64,000 bases of DNA from Akkermansiaceae bacterium (GCA_905182405.1 CAJJBQ010000001.1:434001-498000); one strand, 5' to 3'. Counted from the stretch's first letter, positions 1 to 9,527 are shown. Notes: a model not told the origin generated them from the letters alone. Numbers and translations: made by a program.

Positions 1-204
1 CGCCTGCCTGCCATTCGGCTTAGTATTGCCGACGATCGCTCCGTTTCTCACGCTCCAGTAAGACGCATCTCCGCGCCAACCCTTTAGTGTCGTGCCGTCG
101 AAGAGTTTCGTAGTCGGTTGCTCTGCCGCCAACGGCGTGATGATGCAGGCAACGATAATCGCGACCAACCATCCGTGAAACTCGCGGTGAATGCGTTTGA
201 ACAT
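1..204 (-). CDS. DUF1080 (3-keto-disaccharide hydrolase-like) secreted protein, N-terminal part
   Basis: This partial gene runs off the left edge; 68 codons are visible. Reading the minus strand from ATG at 204 gives a hydrophobic leader (GWLVAIIVACIITPLA) followed by TTKLFDGTTLKGWRGD and a WSVRNGAIVG stretch. The LFDGxxLKGW start and the W-x-V-x-x-GxI block are hallmarks of the DUF1080 / 3-keto-disaccharide hydrolase fold, a concanavalin-like domain common in Verrucomicrobiota and Planctomycetota and usually exported. Substrate and enzymatic activity cannot be read from this fragment. A second DUF1080 gene lies at 14658-15260. Confidence 0.8.
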   Translation of the reverse strand, partial: MFKRIHREFHGWLVAIIVACIITPLAAEQPTTKLFDGTTLKGWRGDASYWSVRNGAIVGNTKPNGRQA

Positions 205-299
205 GGCTGCATTGTCAGGTGTGCCGACTCAAATGGTCAAGCACACTCCCAGTGAGCTCTGGTGATCCATTGAAGCCGGTTTTAGGGCCGAAGCGGGGA

Positions 300-381
300 A
301 AGAAAAACGCACCCCCAATTTCACCTCCCTCCGCTCTAAGGGCGGCTTTAAAGCCCTCCCGCCAGAAGCAATTTCCTAGCA
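300..381 (-). repeat. 80-bp dispersed repeat, copy A
   Basis: Reading the minus strand from 381, this matches the repeat whose other copies lie at 13241, 14484, 15411, 33634 and 34979. It has the ctgctagg(a)aattgc start, the gggagggctt(t)aaagccgcc core and the cggag tail. It is more diverged than the 33634/34979 pair. A short open minus-strand frame (376-474) runs into its start, where the repeat supplies the TAG stop. Confidence 0.75.
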
Positions 382-474
382 CTCGCGGGATGCCACAGCG
401 CTCGTCTGAACGTAAGCGACGTTGGCTGCTCCGTAGCCACCTTGCAGGTAAGCAAAAACAGCTGCATCCGCGCC
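376..474 (-). pseudogene. Coding-like fragment ending in repeat copy A
   Basis: The minus strand is open for 32 codons, from just after a TAA at 475-477 to a TAG at 376-378 that belongs to the repeat. The translation (GADAAVFAYLQGGYGAANVA, then YVQTSAVASREC) is rich in small residues and looks like protein rather than noise, but I do not recognise the family. There is no start codon, so if it is a relic it is the interior or 3' part of a gene cut by the repeat. Confidence 0.3.
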
Positions 475-505
475 TTAGGTCGGACCGGCTGCACCGCCTC
501 GACAC

Positions 506-593
506 CTGAACCTGCCGATTTCCGAGCATTGTCATCTCGCTTCCCGGGCCGGGCTACCGAAGAATCGATTCTTTTTTAATGAACTACGAATAA
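506..593 (+). repeat. 88-bp direct repeat, copy 1
   Basis: Positions 506-593 match 3609-3696 at 84 of 88 bases by eye (offset 3103). The repeat holds a GC-rich part with cttcccgggccgggctacc followed by an AT-rich tail ending gaactacgaataa. Similarity fades gradually to the left, with mostly transition differences. The two copies flank the FG-GAP gene. In copy 2 the tail lies directly upstream of the sialidase-like start codon. Confidence 0.85.
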
Positions 594-966
594 TAAACCA
601 ATCAAGGTTGCATCCATATCAGGGTCCACAAAACCTCTCATCGTTTTGTAGAAGGGCTAGCTCAATGCTCCCCCGGTGGTGTAGGAAGAGTCGTATACCT
701 GAGAAAACTTTTAGCTCCACAGTATCAGTGATCAGCCACGAGATGGCTTGTATTGTAATCGGTATGTTCGAATGGGTGCTTGTGGCATTTTAAATTCACC
801 TTTCCAAAAATATTTTTTCTTTTCCTGAATCCTAGTTGATTGGCTAAGAAATTGCGTTTCAGAGCGTTATTTATTTCATCGATTTCATTCATGGGAAAGG
901 TGATTTTAGAGAGCTTATATTTGTCTTGCGTTCATCTTTTCTCTCTTTTACCCGCTGAAGGAGTTC
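594..966. other. Intergenic stretch with no gene recognised
   Basis: AT-rich sequence between the 88-bp repeat and the FG-GAP gene. The short open frames here have no recognisable protein features. The only functional element I can support is the GAAGGAG ribosome-binding site at about 956-962 serving the ATG at 967. Confidence 0.6.
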
Positions 967-3327
967 ATGGAAAATCCTCATTTGGCGCGAAAAATTTACT
1001 CAGTTATTTTTACGAGAGGGCCTTTTTCTTTGCGTCTGCAAACGCTTAAAAATTTCAACGTAAAAATTATTCAGGTCTTCGTTGTGTTAATCTTTTCTCC
1101 AGTGCCTGGGTTTGGTGACGAGGATTGGCCTGGCAATGCGCAAAAGCCTTCCTCGTCCTCAGGGAAACCGCTGTCTGTTACAAAAGGAAAGTCGAAGGAA
1201 GAAACATCCAAGAGTCGGTTCGAGCAAAGGCTGCAAGCAGCCTACAAGCGTTACCCTCAAGAACTCTACAGCCATCGTAATGCGGCCCGGGCCAAATATT
1301 TCGGAAAAAAATTAGAAGGTTCAAATAATTCTAGCAACGCAAGGCAACTTCTGATCTATGGCGAAGAGTTGCTTTCTGCAGGAAAGACTAAAGAAGCAAT
1401 TCAAATCCTCGAGCAAACGAACGTAGCGCTAAGAGAAAATGGCTATGGGGTTGACCGTAACACAAAACCTTTTTCCGATTCTTTAGCAATGGCCTACTTA
1501 CGACTCGGGGAAGATGAAAATTGTTGTGCTCATTACAACGAGGACTCTTGTCTTTTTCCAATTGAAGGAAAAGCAATCCATACCAGCCGTCGGGGATCAG
1601 AATCTGCTATCGTCATTCTTAAGGAAATCCTAGATTCGTTTCCTCAAGACTATCAGTCCCGCTATCTTCTAAATTTAGCGTATATGACACTCGGCGAATA
1701 CCCTGATAAGGTGCCATTAAAATTATTGATTCCTAAGATGGGCCAACGCTCGGGATTTGATTTCCCAAAGTTTCCGAACATCGCTACTTCTGTTAGTGCT
1801 GATACCTCTGGAATGTCGGGCGGCTTGTGCTTAGAGGATTTCAATAATGATGGCTTTCTTGACGTATTTAGCTCATCGTGGGGACTTGAAGACAATGTTA
1901 CTCTTCTCATCAATAATGGTAAAAAGTTCGAAGAAAGGACCAATTCAGCTGGTCTTGATGGAGTTGTTTCGGGCTTAAATATGATCCATGCCGATTATGA
2001 TAACGACGGCGACAATGATGTATTTTTACTCCGAGGTGCTTGGTTTGAGGAAAAAGGGCGTCATCCCAATTCTTTACTCAGAAATCGTGGAGACGGGACC
2101 TTTGAAGATGTCACGATAGAAGCAGGCTTATATTCAGAAAATCCAACGCAAACCGCTTGTTGGGCAGATTTTAACAATGATGGCTGGCTAGATTTGTTCA
2201 TCGGGAATGAAAGTAAACGGGGATCGAAATATAAATATCCCTGTGAATTATACCTTAATCAAAAAGATGGAACATTTAAGAATATTGCTAAGGCTGCTGG
2301 CGTTTCGGTTGAGGTTTTTGCAAAGGGTTGTGCAGTAGCTGACTTTAATAATGATGGGTGGGAAGATTTTTATGTTTCGTGTCTAGGTGAAGGTAATTTA
2401 TTGTTTGAGAATCAGGGAGTCACTAGCGAGGGAGTACCGCGTTTCCGTAATGTAGCTCAAGGCGCGGGTGTTGAAGAACCACTTTCGAGTTTCCCTTGTT
2501 GGTTTTTCGACTATGACAATGATGGATTTCAAGATGTATTCGTGGCTGATTTCGATCCGTTAGGATTTTCGAATATGGGTGGGCTTGTGGCTCTTGAGAT
2601 GATGGGTAAAGAGACCGAAGCCGAAAAACCCCGACTCTATCGAAATCGGGGAAATGGGACGTTCGAGGATGTTACTCGCAAGAAGGGTTTATGGAGGTCA
2701 ATGTTTGCGATGGGTGCCAACTTTGGAGATCTCAACAACGATGGTTATCTTGATTTTTATATAGGAACAGGGGCTCCGGATTTCCGGATGATCGTCCCTA
2801 ATTTAATGTTTCTTAACGATAGGGGAGAGAAGTTTTCGGATGTCACCGTTGAAGGAAGGTTTGGAAACATTCAAAAGGGTCACGCAATAGGGTTTGGTGA
2901 TCTCGATAATGATGGTGATCAAGATGTTTACGCTGTGATGGGTGGAGCGGTTGAAGGAGACACTTATCACAACTTACTTTTTCAGAATCCAGGGTGGGAA
3001 AATCACTGGATTACCTTGGAGCTTGAGGGGAAACTAAGCAACCGAAGCGCGGTGGGCGCCCTCATTCGAGTCGGGGTAATTGATGACGTGGGAAGCCAAA
3101 GGTATTTTTATCGTCGAGTTGGAACTGGCGGAAGCTTCGGGTCGTCAAGCCTCCGACAGGAAATTGGTTTAGGTGCTTGCCGAGATATTACATGCGTTGA
3201 AATTAATTGGCCGAATGGGTTGGACGTTTGGGAAGGGATTAACGGCGTGAAGTTAAATAGGGTGTTTAAAATCTTGGAGGGTGAGGGTTCGGCAAAGGAA
3301 TGGTTCCTACCAAAGGGTTCATTTTAA
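967..3327 (+). CDS. CRTAC1-type FG-GAP/VCBS repeat protein with C-terminal ASPIC/UnbV domain
   Basis: This is a 786-residue, probably exported protein. The start is set by GAAGGAG four to five bases before ATG 967. A hydrophobic segment follows at about 36-50 (IIQVFVVLIFSPVPGFG). Residues ~110-260 look helical and TPR-like (GEELLSAGKTKEAIQILEQ). From ~290 to ~665 there are seven Ca-binding D-x-(N/D)-x-DG-x-x-D loops (such as DFNNDGFLDVF, DYDNDGDNDVF and DLDNDGDQDVY), which predict a beta-propeller. The last ~100 residues (NHWITLELEG ... AVGALIRV ... EINWPNG) match the ASPIC/UnbV domain. Known CRTAC1-like proteins are secreted or surface-bound and mostly of unknown function. It stands alone between two copies of the 88-bp repeat. 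Confidence 0.9.
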   Translation: MENPHLARKIYSVIFTRGPFSLRLQTLKNFNVKIIQVFVVLIFSPVPGFGDEDWPGNAQKPSSSSGKPLSVTKGKSKEETSKSRFEQRLQAAYKRYPQELYSHRNAARAKYFGKKLEGSNNSSNARQLLIYGEELLSAGKTKEAIQILEQTNVALRENGYGVDRNTKPFSDSLAMAYLRLGEDENCCAHYNEDSCLFPIEGKAIHTSRRGSESAIVILKEILDSFPQDYQSRYLLNLAYMTLGEYPDKVPLKLLIPKMGQRSGFDFPKFPNIATSVSADTSGMSGGLCLEDFNNDGFLDVFSSSWGLEDNVTLLINNGKKFEERTNSAGLDGVVSGLNMIHADYDNDGDNDVFLLRGAWFEEKGRHPNSLLRNRGDGTFEDVTIEAGLYSENPTQTACWADFNNDGWLDLFIGNESKRGSKYKYPCELYLNQKDGTFKNIAKAAGVSVEVFAKGCAVADFNNDGWEDFYVSCLGEGNLLFENQGVTSEGVPRFRNVAQGAGVEEPLSSFPCWFFDYDNDGFQDVFVADFDPLGFSNMGGLVALEMMGKETEAEKPRLYRNRGNGTFEDVTRKKGLWRSMFAMGANFGDLNNDGYLDFYIGTGAPDFRMIVPNLMFLNDRGEKFSDVTVEGRFGNIQKGHAIGFGDLDNDGDQDVYAVMGGAVEGDTYHNLLFQNPGWENHWITLELEGKLSNRSAVGALIRVGVIDDVGSQRYFYRRVGTGGSFGSSSLRQEIGLGACRDITCVEINWPNGLDVWEGINGVKLNRVFKILEGEGSAKEWFLPKGSF

Positions 3328-3608
3328 TTTTGGTTGCTGATTGATTAAAAGTGATCTTTTTCATCAGGGTTACGGTAGGAATTCGCGGAGTTACCTCCCG
3401 TCCTATCTTAGCTAGGGGATTGTAGTTTCCGGTGAGGTGAAAGGTGAGCGGGTTGTGGTTGTTCCAGAGGTCTGAGCGTGCCATGGAAGGGAAAGTGCGT
3501 AGAGGGAACTGTTTTTACTGCGCGTTAACGCTGATTCCATCGTTTAGCTGAGTCCGATTTTCATGGTGGAATCGCTCAATTGAGTGTGATGCCGTTCCAC
3601 CTTGATAT

Positions 3609-3696
3609 CTGAACCTGCCGATTTCCGAGCATTGTCATCTCGCTTCCCGGGCCGGGCTACCCCAGAATCGATTCTTTTCCAATGAACTACGAATAA
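3609..3696 (+). repeat. 88-bp direct repeat, copy 2
   Basis: This is the partner of 506-593, with four mismatches. It ends eight bases before ATG 3705, so it contributes the entire 5' leader, and perhaps the promoter, of the sialidase-like gene. The rest of the 3328-3704 gap holds no gene that I can support. Confidence 0.85.
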
Positions 3697-3704
3697 AAAA
3701 AGCC

Positions 3705-5450
3705 ATGAGAAAATCGAAGAGAAGAGGGTTCCCTTTATTAGCGGGGTTTGTTGCCTGTGCCGCAATTTGGGGTTCAGTAATCAGAATAGTTAAGGCTGAT
3801 GAGACGCCTTATCCGACCAAGTCTCAGATTGGCCTTAAGGTTTCCCCGGTTATCGGAAGTTCCGAGCCGTTTTTTGAGCAGTGGAACGAAGGTGGTCTTG
3901 GCCTGCATGGCACCCTGTCGGTCGCGATGGATGGGACGGTCCTGATGTTCGGCCGCGGTGGAGGAAAAGATATCCATGAGATTTTTCTTAGGCGATCAGA
4001 AGACGGAGGAGCGACCTGGTCGGAGCGCCAGCAAATTGGAAAATCGATCGAGATGGATTGGGAATCTCTGGGTATCGGGCCATACGATGGGAAGGGATGG
4101 GGTAATGATAAGCATTTTGCTTATGCTACGCTAGGAACAAGCGTCGTTGATGAGAATACCGGTGAGATCATGGTCTTCATGACATCCCTCCACCCTGCGC
4201 CGTTTATGTATAAGAGCCGGGATCACGGCAAAACCTGGAAACTTGAAAAGATCGTCTTGCATAAAGACTCCAGAGGATTTTTGCCAAGCCCCAACCCGGC
4301 GCACGGCTCCGGCATCACCATTAAACACGGCCAGCATAAAGGTCGCCTTTTGGCGGCATCTCATGTGATGCCGGACTATCGTAAGCAGGGAGGAGATCAA
4401 AACTCCTATTCCAATGCGATTTACAGCGATGACCATGGCAAGACATGGCATTCAAGCGAACCTTTTCCGTTGAAGGGGACCGGGGAATGCGGTCTGGTCG
4501 AGCTTAACGACGGGACCATATATATCAATACACGAACCAGTGCGAGGAAGGGGAACCGCTGGATCGCCTATAGCGACGACAGTGGAGAGACCTGGCGTGA
4601 TCTTCACGAAGACGATGAGTTGTTTGATGGACCGCCTGATATTTACGGCTGCAAGGCCGGGCTGCTGAGGCTCGACCGTGACGACTGCGATATTCTTCTG
4701 TTCAGTTCGCCCGATCCGAGTTTGCCGGAGAAACAGAATCGGGCAAACGTCAACGTATGGGCTAGTTTTGATGGCGGTAAAACATGGCCCGTCAATCGTT
4801 TGATCAAGGAAGGTCCCGGCAACTATTCGTGGATCACCCAGGGCAGAAAAGGGACGCCTAGTGAAGGATTTATTTACGTTCGTTCTATTGAAGGCGGGAT
4901 AGCGCGATTCAACATGGCCTGGCTGCTGCAACCGGACGACAAAAAAGCCGGTAAGTACGCCTTTGCTAAAGATGCCCCCGTCGGCAAGAACTTGGTAAGG
5001 ATTGGTCCTGATTCCGATGAATTTGTCCTGCCTCCGAGGCATGTCTATCGGATGCAGCAGAAGCCGCCTTTTGTGAAGGTCGTACAAAATGCCAGGCTTT
5101 TCAAGATCAGCGATGCCAGGATCGAGAGGCTTGAGGCTGGCTATAAACTCGTCGACCCCAAAGCCAAGGGGCATATCCTGCCCCACAAGATCTGTCTGGC
5201 CGGCGATGAAATGAAAATTAGTTGCGACGTCTCTTCCGGTAGCATCACCGTTTCGTTACTCGATCCCAACGGCAAAATAATCAAAAAGAGCGAACCGATT
5301 ACTGGTGGTTTTAAGACCAGAGAGATCGTCCAATGGTCCGATGGCTTCAAGCTCGAAAAATACGTGGCTACTCCCGTCACGGTCCGGTTTGAACTCGAAG
5401 GCAATGCAGAGCTCTACGCCATGAGATTCGACAAATTATTTTGGGAGTAG
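3705..5450 (+). CDS. Exported sialidase-like protein (BNR/Asp-box repeats)
   Basis: 581 residues with a hydrophobic leader (LLAGFVACAAIWGSVIRIV). Asp-box motifs (S-x-D-x-G-x-T-W) recur at about residues 99 (SEDGGATW), 169 (SRDHGKTW), 240 (SDDHGKTW), 289 (SDDSGETW) and 353 (FDGGKTW), which predicts a six-bladed propeller of the exo-sialidase (GH33-like) type. A Gly/Arg-containing N-terminal strand (MDGTVLMFGRGGG) precedes them. The last ~130 residues form a separate beta-rich region. Many verrucomicrobial BNR proteins of this size act on, or only bind, glycans, so hydrolysis of sialic acid is not certain. No Shine-Dalgarno sequence is evident, and the leader is copy 2 of the 88-bp repeat. Confidence 0.85.
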   Translation: MRKSKRRGFPLLAGFVACAAIWGSVIRIVKADETPYPTKSQIGLKVSPVIGSSEPFFEQWNEGGLGLHGTLSVAMDGTVLMFGRGGGKDIHEIFLRRSEDGGATWSERQQIGKSIEMDWESLGIGPYDGKGWGNDKHFAYATLGTSVVDENTGEIMVFMTSLHPAPFMYKSRDHGKTWKLEKIVLHKDSRGFLPSPNPAHGSGITIKHGQHKGRLLAASHVMPDYRKQGGDQNSYSNAIYSDDHGKTWHSSEPFPLKGTGECGLVELNDGTIYINTRTSARKGNRWIAYSDDSGETWRDLHEDDELFDGPPDIYGCKAGLLRLDRDDCDILLFSSPDPSLPEKQNRANVNVWASFDGGKTWPVNRLIKEGPGNYSWITQGRKGTPSEGFIYVRSIEGGIARFNMAWLLQPDDKKAGKYAFAKDAPVGKNLVRIGPDSDEFVLPPRHVYRMQQKPPFVKVVQNARLFKISDARIERLEAGYKLVDPKAKGHILPHKICLAGDEMKISCDVSSGSITVSLLDPNGKIIKKSEPITGGFKTREIVQWSDGFKLEKYVATPVTVRFELEGNAELYAMRFDKLFWE

Positions 5451-5474
5451 AACCCATATTAGGACCAAAAGATC

Positions 5475-5513
5475 TCTCACCGCCTTATATAAGGCATGCG
5501 CCAAGAACCCTTC
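5475..5513 (+). repeat. Short flanking repeat, left copy
   Basis: The block TCTCACCG-n-TTA-n-ATAAGG-n-GCGCCAA-n-CCCTT here recurs at 6386-6426, on the far side of the SGNH hydrolase gene. This copy contains a perfect 14-base palindrome, gccttatataaggc (5482-5495). The pair may be a small insertion scar or paired regulatory sites; I cannot tell which. Confidence 0.5.
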
Positions 5514-5584
5514 CATTAGTCTAGGCTAGAAACTTCTGCCCCCTCTTGCTACATTACCGGCTCAGATCAAAGGAAACTACTATT

Positions 5585-6289
5585 ATGAAATTAAGCCATA
5601 TTCCCTCCGCCCTGCTAGTCGCTGCAACATTCAGCCTGTCGCCCGCATACGCTGGTGAGATCCAAGTCAAAGATGGCCAGACCGTCGGATTTCTCGGTGA
5701 CTCCATCACAGCTGCTGGCGCTCTCCCAGGCGGCTATTGCAATCTTCTCATTCAGGCACTTAAGGCTGAGGGCATTACCGCCAAACCAATCTATAAAGGA
5801 ATTGGTGGCCACAAATCCAACCAAATGCTTAAGCGTGTCGATAAAGACATCTTGCAGCATGAGCCTGACTGGATGACCCTCAGTTGCGGAGTCAACGATG
5901 TCTGGCATGGCAAAAACGGGGTGAACCTCGAAGACTATAAAAAGAACATGACGGCCATAGTTGATAAGGCTCAGGCAGCTGGCGCCAAGGTGTTGATTCT
6001 CACATCAACGATGATCAAAGAGGACCAGAGCGGTGACCTAAATCAGAAGCTTATTCCTTATAACAACTTTCTCCGTGAACTTGCGAAAGAAAAGAAGTGC
6101 CTGCTCGCCGACCTCAATGCAGATATGCAAGAAGCGTTGAAGACCGCTCCTGCCGATCGCCCAAAAGGAAAGAAACTCACGGGCGACGGTGTCCATATGA
6201 ATCCTCATGGCAATGTCATGATGGCGCGCGGTGTTGCGAAAGCTTTGGGTTTCAGCGACGGACAACTGGCTAAAATCGTAAAGAGGTAA
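5585..6289 (+). CDS. Secreted SGNH/GDSL hydrolase
   Basis: 234 residues from ATG 5585, chosen over an upstream in-frame ATG at 5546 because AAAGGAAA precedes it and a clean signal peptide follows (KLSHIPSALLVAATFSLSPAYA). The four SGNH blocks are visible. These are GDSITAAG (block I, nucleophile Ser at ~residue 39), a Gly in GGHKSNQM (block II), GVND (block III Asn), and DGVHMNPHG near the C-terminus (block V Asp and His). The family comprises periplasmic or secreted esterases, often deacetylating carbohydrates. The protein follows the sialidase-like gene after a 134-bp gap, which suggests a glycan-related role, though co-transcription is not shown. Confidence 0.88.
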   Translation: MKLSHIPSALLVAATFSLSPAYAGEIQVKDGQTVGFLGDSITAAGALPGGYCNLLIQALKAEGITAKPIYKGIGGHKSNQMLKRVDKDILQHEPDWMTLSCGVNDVWHGKNGVNLEDYKKNMTAIVDKAQAAGAKVLILTSTMIKEDQSGDLNQKLIPYNNFLRELAKEKKCLLADLNADMQEALKTAPADRPKGKKLTGDGVHMNPHGNVMMARGVAKALGFSDGQLAKIVKR

Positions 6290-6862
6290 TCGGTGAGTTT
6301 TTCCCAGTAAGCTGGAAGTCGAAAGACCCTTTGATGCTACTATGTTGCAGTCCCTGCGTAAGGGTTATAAATAAGCCGCAAAATTTCTCACCGTATTACA
6401 ATAAGGGGCGCGCCAAAAGTTCCCTTGGTGTGGGGTGGGAAAAGGGGGTGTTAGAGGATTCCGGCGGTCGCCTATGAGCAAGAATCTCTCTGTTGAAGCT
6501 TCTAGATTCCCTTTTTGGAACTTAACGATAATTTTGTATGTTTTATCCTGCTCAGGAGTGAGCATGGTCTTTAACGTGGAGATTCTGCCATTAGTGGGCT
6601 GCCGTCGGACCCGGAATCATAGGTCTACTTAATGGCGACTCGCAGGTCTGGAAAAAGGCTTTGTAGGCAGCCAAGAATCTATTTTATGGGATAGGTAATC
6701 TCCTGAAATACGATTATCCTGCTAGCAATGACCGAGAGTTCTTTCGGGTAGTAGTTCCTTAAGTAATCTCCAGTTTAAAAAATGGAACTAGGCCGCATTT
6801 GGCTCAGAGTAGATTGTGAAGAGGAAAGGCCGGTCCATACGAGTTGGCATTCCTTTAGCCAA
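6290..6862. other. Intergenic region, no gene recognised
   Basis: 573 bases between convergent genes. It contains the right copy of the short flanking repeat (6386-6426, TCTCACCG...GGGGCGCGCCAA). No open frame here has a recognisable family, leader or ribosome-binding site. Confidence 0.55.
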
Positions 6863-8155
6863 CTATTTCAAGCCGAGATCCCATCCTTTTCGGAAGGTGG
6901 GTTTAATGAAGGCTTGAGATTTGGGGGCATTTTTACACACCAATTTTTCCGAATCCCAATCGAACTCTTCTTTGGCTCGGAAGGCGTTGTTGGCCAGTAG
7001 AACAGTTTCGGTTAAAGGGCCTGTGTAGGCAAAGTTACAGGTAGGAGGTGTCTCCTCGCCTTTGCAGGCGTTAATGAATTCATTATGAAAACCTGGTGAA
7101 GCTGGAATACTTTGATCTGGGTATTCGAAATCTTTGTAGTCTTCCTCAGGTAAAAGTTTGTGCTGGTCAAATCCTGTAATGAGCATGCCTTTGGAGCCAA
7201 TAAAGAGTGTATTGGCGCCTTTTGAAGAAAGACTGAGTTCTTTCAAGATCGCTGGCCCGGCTTTGGTTTGATGCCAATAGAGTTTTACGGGCACTTGTTT
7301 TCCACGGGCAGGGAATTCAAACCATGAGGTCATACTCTTTGTGGTCATTTCTGGATGGGCTTCGGGCCCGCTGGCACCACAACGTGTAGGATATTTCAGG
7401 TCCAGTGCCCAGTAGGGTATATCGAGAATGTGACAGCCCCAGTTGCCAGTTTCACCGGTTCCGTAGTCCCACCAAAAGCGCCATCCGTAGGGTGTGATTT
7501 GAGAATCGTACGGCGTTTTTTTGGCTGGCCCAAGCCACAGCTCGTAGTCGAGGGTATTGGGAATAGTTTGTGGCTCAGTTAAGCGGGGTTTCATTCCGCG
7601 GCTGCTGCTGACCCAAGAGTGAACCTCGGAGACATCACCTATGGCTCCCGACTGAATCAACTCAACCACGCGATGCATGTTCGATTTGGTATGGCGTTGA
7701 GAGCCGAGCTGAGTGACTAAATTGTTTTCCTGTGCCTTCTTAGTTAGCGTACGGACTTCCCATACGGAGTGAGCCAGAGGCTTTTCGAGGTAAACATGTT
7801 TATCGAGATCCATCGCGATATAGGCGGGGTGGAAGTGAGAATGATCGGGGGTAGAGATGGCTACGGCATCGATTGATTTGTGCATCTTATCAAACATTTC
7901 GCGGTAATCCGTAAATTTGGCCTTGCTATCAAATTCTGCGAAATTTTTCCCGGCGCGCACGGAATCTACGTCACACATGGCGACAATATTTTCGCCTTTG
8001 AGGCCATTGTATTGGAAGTTACCTTGCCCTCCGAGTCCAATGAGTGCGACGTTCAGCTTCTCATTGGGATTCCGTGTTTTGGCGATGGCTGGACTGGCGA
8101 CGCTAAATGCAGCTGTGGATTTCACAAAACTACGGCGTGTAATATTTTTCGACAT
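6863..8155 (-). CDS. Gfo/Idh/MocA-family oxidoreductase with Tat-like leader
   Basis: About 430 residues. I take ATG 8155 (MSKNITRRSFVKSTAAF), which gives a twin-arginine-like leader; an in-frame ATG lies four codons upstream at 8167. The Rossmann glycine motif is NVALIGLGGQGNF, followed by MCDVD. The catalytic-type EKPLAHS motif (EKP is typical of the family) is at ~130, and a C-terminal alpha/beta dimerisation domain follows. The family consists of NAD(P)-dependent dehydrogenases acting on sugars and inositols. Tat-exported members are very common in Verrucomicrobiota and Planctomycetota, where the cofactor is bound before export. Its substrate is unknown. Confidence 0.9.
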   Translation of the reverse strand: MSKNITRRSFVKSTAAFSVASPAIAKTRNPNEKLNVALIGLGGQGNFQYNGLKGENIVAMCDVDSVRAGKNFAEFDSKAKFTDYREMFDKMHKSIDAVAISTPDHSHFHPAYIAMDLDKHVYLEKPLAHSVWEVRTLTKKAQENNLVTQLGSQRHTKSNMHRVVELIQSGAIGDVSEVHSWVSSSRGMKPRLTEPQTIPNTLDYELWLGPAKKTPYDSQITPYGWRFWWDYGTGETGNWGCHILDIPYWALDLKYPTRCGASGPEAHPEMTTKSMTSWFEFPARGKQVPVKLYWHQTKAGPAILKELSLSSKGANTLFIGSKGMLITGFDQHKLLPEEDYKDFEYPDQSIPASPGFHNEFINACKGEETPPTCNFAYTGPLTETVLLANNAFRAKEEFDWDSEKLVCKNAPKSQAFIKPTFRKGWDLGLK

Positions 8156-8450
8156 ACTTGGTCTCATAACGGATCGACGTAAATATAGGAGTTTATTTTT
8201 ATACTTTGGAGATGATTGATCTTAAAAATATATCACGAGTTAGTAGGAAAATTTCTTTTTGAGGGAAGGGGAGGAACTCCTGCGTCGAGCAGGCCAGGTG
8301 AGGCGAAAAGAGGGATGATAAATACCGCTCAAGTAATGTTCTGAATCTGCGTTTTTCTATGTATCTCTCGTCAATTCCTTAATCAATCTGCTCATCCTTC
8401 TTATCAATAATTTCACTTTCTCTAGATGTTACGAGTTGACATCAGTGGGC

Positions 8451-9428
8451 TCATCGAGGCTGCTTCTGAGACTGAAAAGCGAAGTTGATCCATGCGTTCG
8501 CAACTTCTTGATTGGGATACCACGAGGCGGTTGATTTATCGCCTTCGAATTTTGCGTAGGGAGCTAGAGCTCCTGAATCGATTAAGCCAAGCCAGCCTTT
8601 TTCTATTTTTATATTCCGCAGCTTTACTGGGTTTTGCTTCGCATTTTCTCCGGTTGGCAGACGGAGTCGAATCATAGCCTCGGTCCAGGGAATTACCACG
8701 TCATTGGCAGCCCAGGCGCGCCAATCCTTGGGGGTTGTTTCATTCTTTTTGAAGTGCATGCCTCTGGGCCAGTGACTTTGACCTGGCAGCCAAATCCAAG
8801 CACGGGGCGATTTTCTTTCACGGGAATGGTGGAAGTGCTTGCGAATGTCTTCCGGTTTCTTGTCGACCTCTCCCATTAGGTAAAGCCCGGGAACCTTTAC
8901 GCTGTTCGCCTCTTCTTGCATGAATTCGGCATCACTCGGATTAGCCCGCAGCGCAATGTGAAACGCTAGGACTCGCGAAGGTTGAAATCGAACGAAATCC
9001 TGCGCGACCCGACCTCCCATCGAATGCCCCCAAAGAACAAAGGGAGCGTGCTTCAGTTCGGGACGATTTACCTCAATGGCGAATTGGTCGCAGGCCTTAA
9101 GCATCGACACTCCATAGCCATTTTCCTGAACACCGTGTGCCTCAAACTCACAAAACAAAATCGCTGAATGGGTACGTTTGGCTAATGCTCGCCACTCTTG
9201 ATCTTGTTCAAAGAGATGCCTCCCAGCTCCGCGCATGTTGATTACAAAAACACATTGTATAAAAGAGGTGGATTCAGGGATCCAAATGGAATATTTCGAT
9301 CCAGCGATGAGCGGCTCCTTAGATTCCTTGACGTCGGTTTGAAAAGTTTCACCTTTCGTTTTCGTGCCATCCGCAGATACCAAGCCAACGACGATAGCGA
9401 ATACCGCGATGGGAATCAGTTTCTTCAT
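8451..9428 (-). CDS. Secreted alpha/beta-hydrolase
   Basis: 325 residues starting MKKLIPIAVFAIVVGLVSADG, a clear signal peptide. The nucleophile elbow GHSMGGR is near residue 140, after a core strand HAPFVLWG. A late His (GQSHWPRGMHF) is a plausible catalytic base. The strand VFVINMRGAGRH fits the canonical alpha/beta-hydrolase strand 3 with an oxyanion loop. It resembles poly(hydroxyalkanoate)-depolymerase or feruloyl-esterase-like secreted hydrolases, but I cannot assign a substrate. It lies about 100 bp downstream of the DUF1592 gene on the same strand. Confidence 0.82.
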   Translation of the reverse strand: MKKLIPIAVFAIVVGLVSADGTKTKGETFQTDVKESKEPLIAGSKYSIWIPESTSFIQCVFVINMRGAGRHLFEQDQEWRALAKRTHSAILFCEFEAHGVQENGYGVSMLKACDQFAIEVNRPELKHAPFVLWGHSMGGRVAQDFVRFQPSRVLAFHIALRANPSDAEFMQEEANSVKVPGLYLMGEVDKKPEDIRKHFHHSRERKSPRAWIWLPGQSHWPRGMHFKKNETTPKDWRAWAANDVVIPWTEAMIRLRLPTGENAKQNPVKLRNIKIEKGWLGLIDSGALAPYAKFEGDKSTASWYPNQEVANAWINFAFQSQKQPR

Positions 9429-9527
9429 AGGATCATAGCTAGGAATTTTCGTGTTTCGGGAATGGGTTGAAGTCGCATTTTGACCGGATTAGCCAGAAGA
9501 GAAGGGGGAGTAACGGATAGCTCATTA

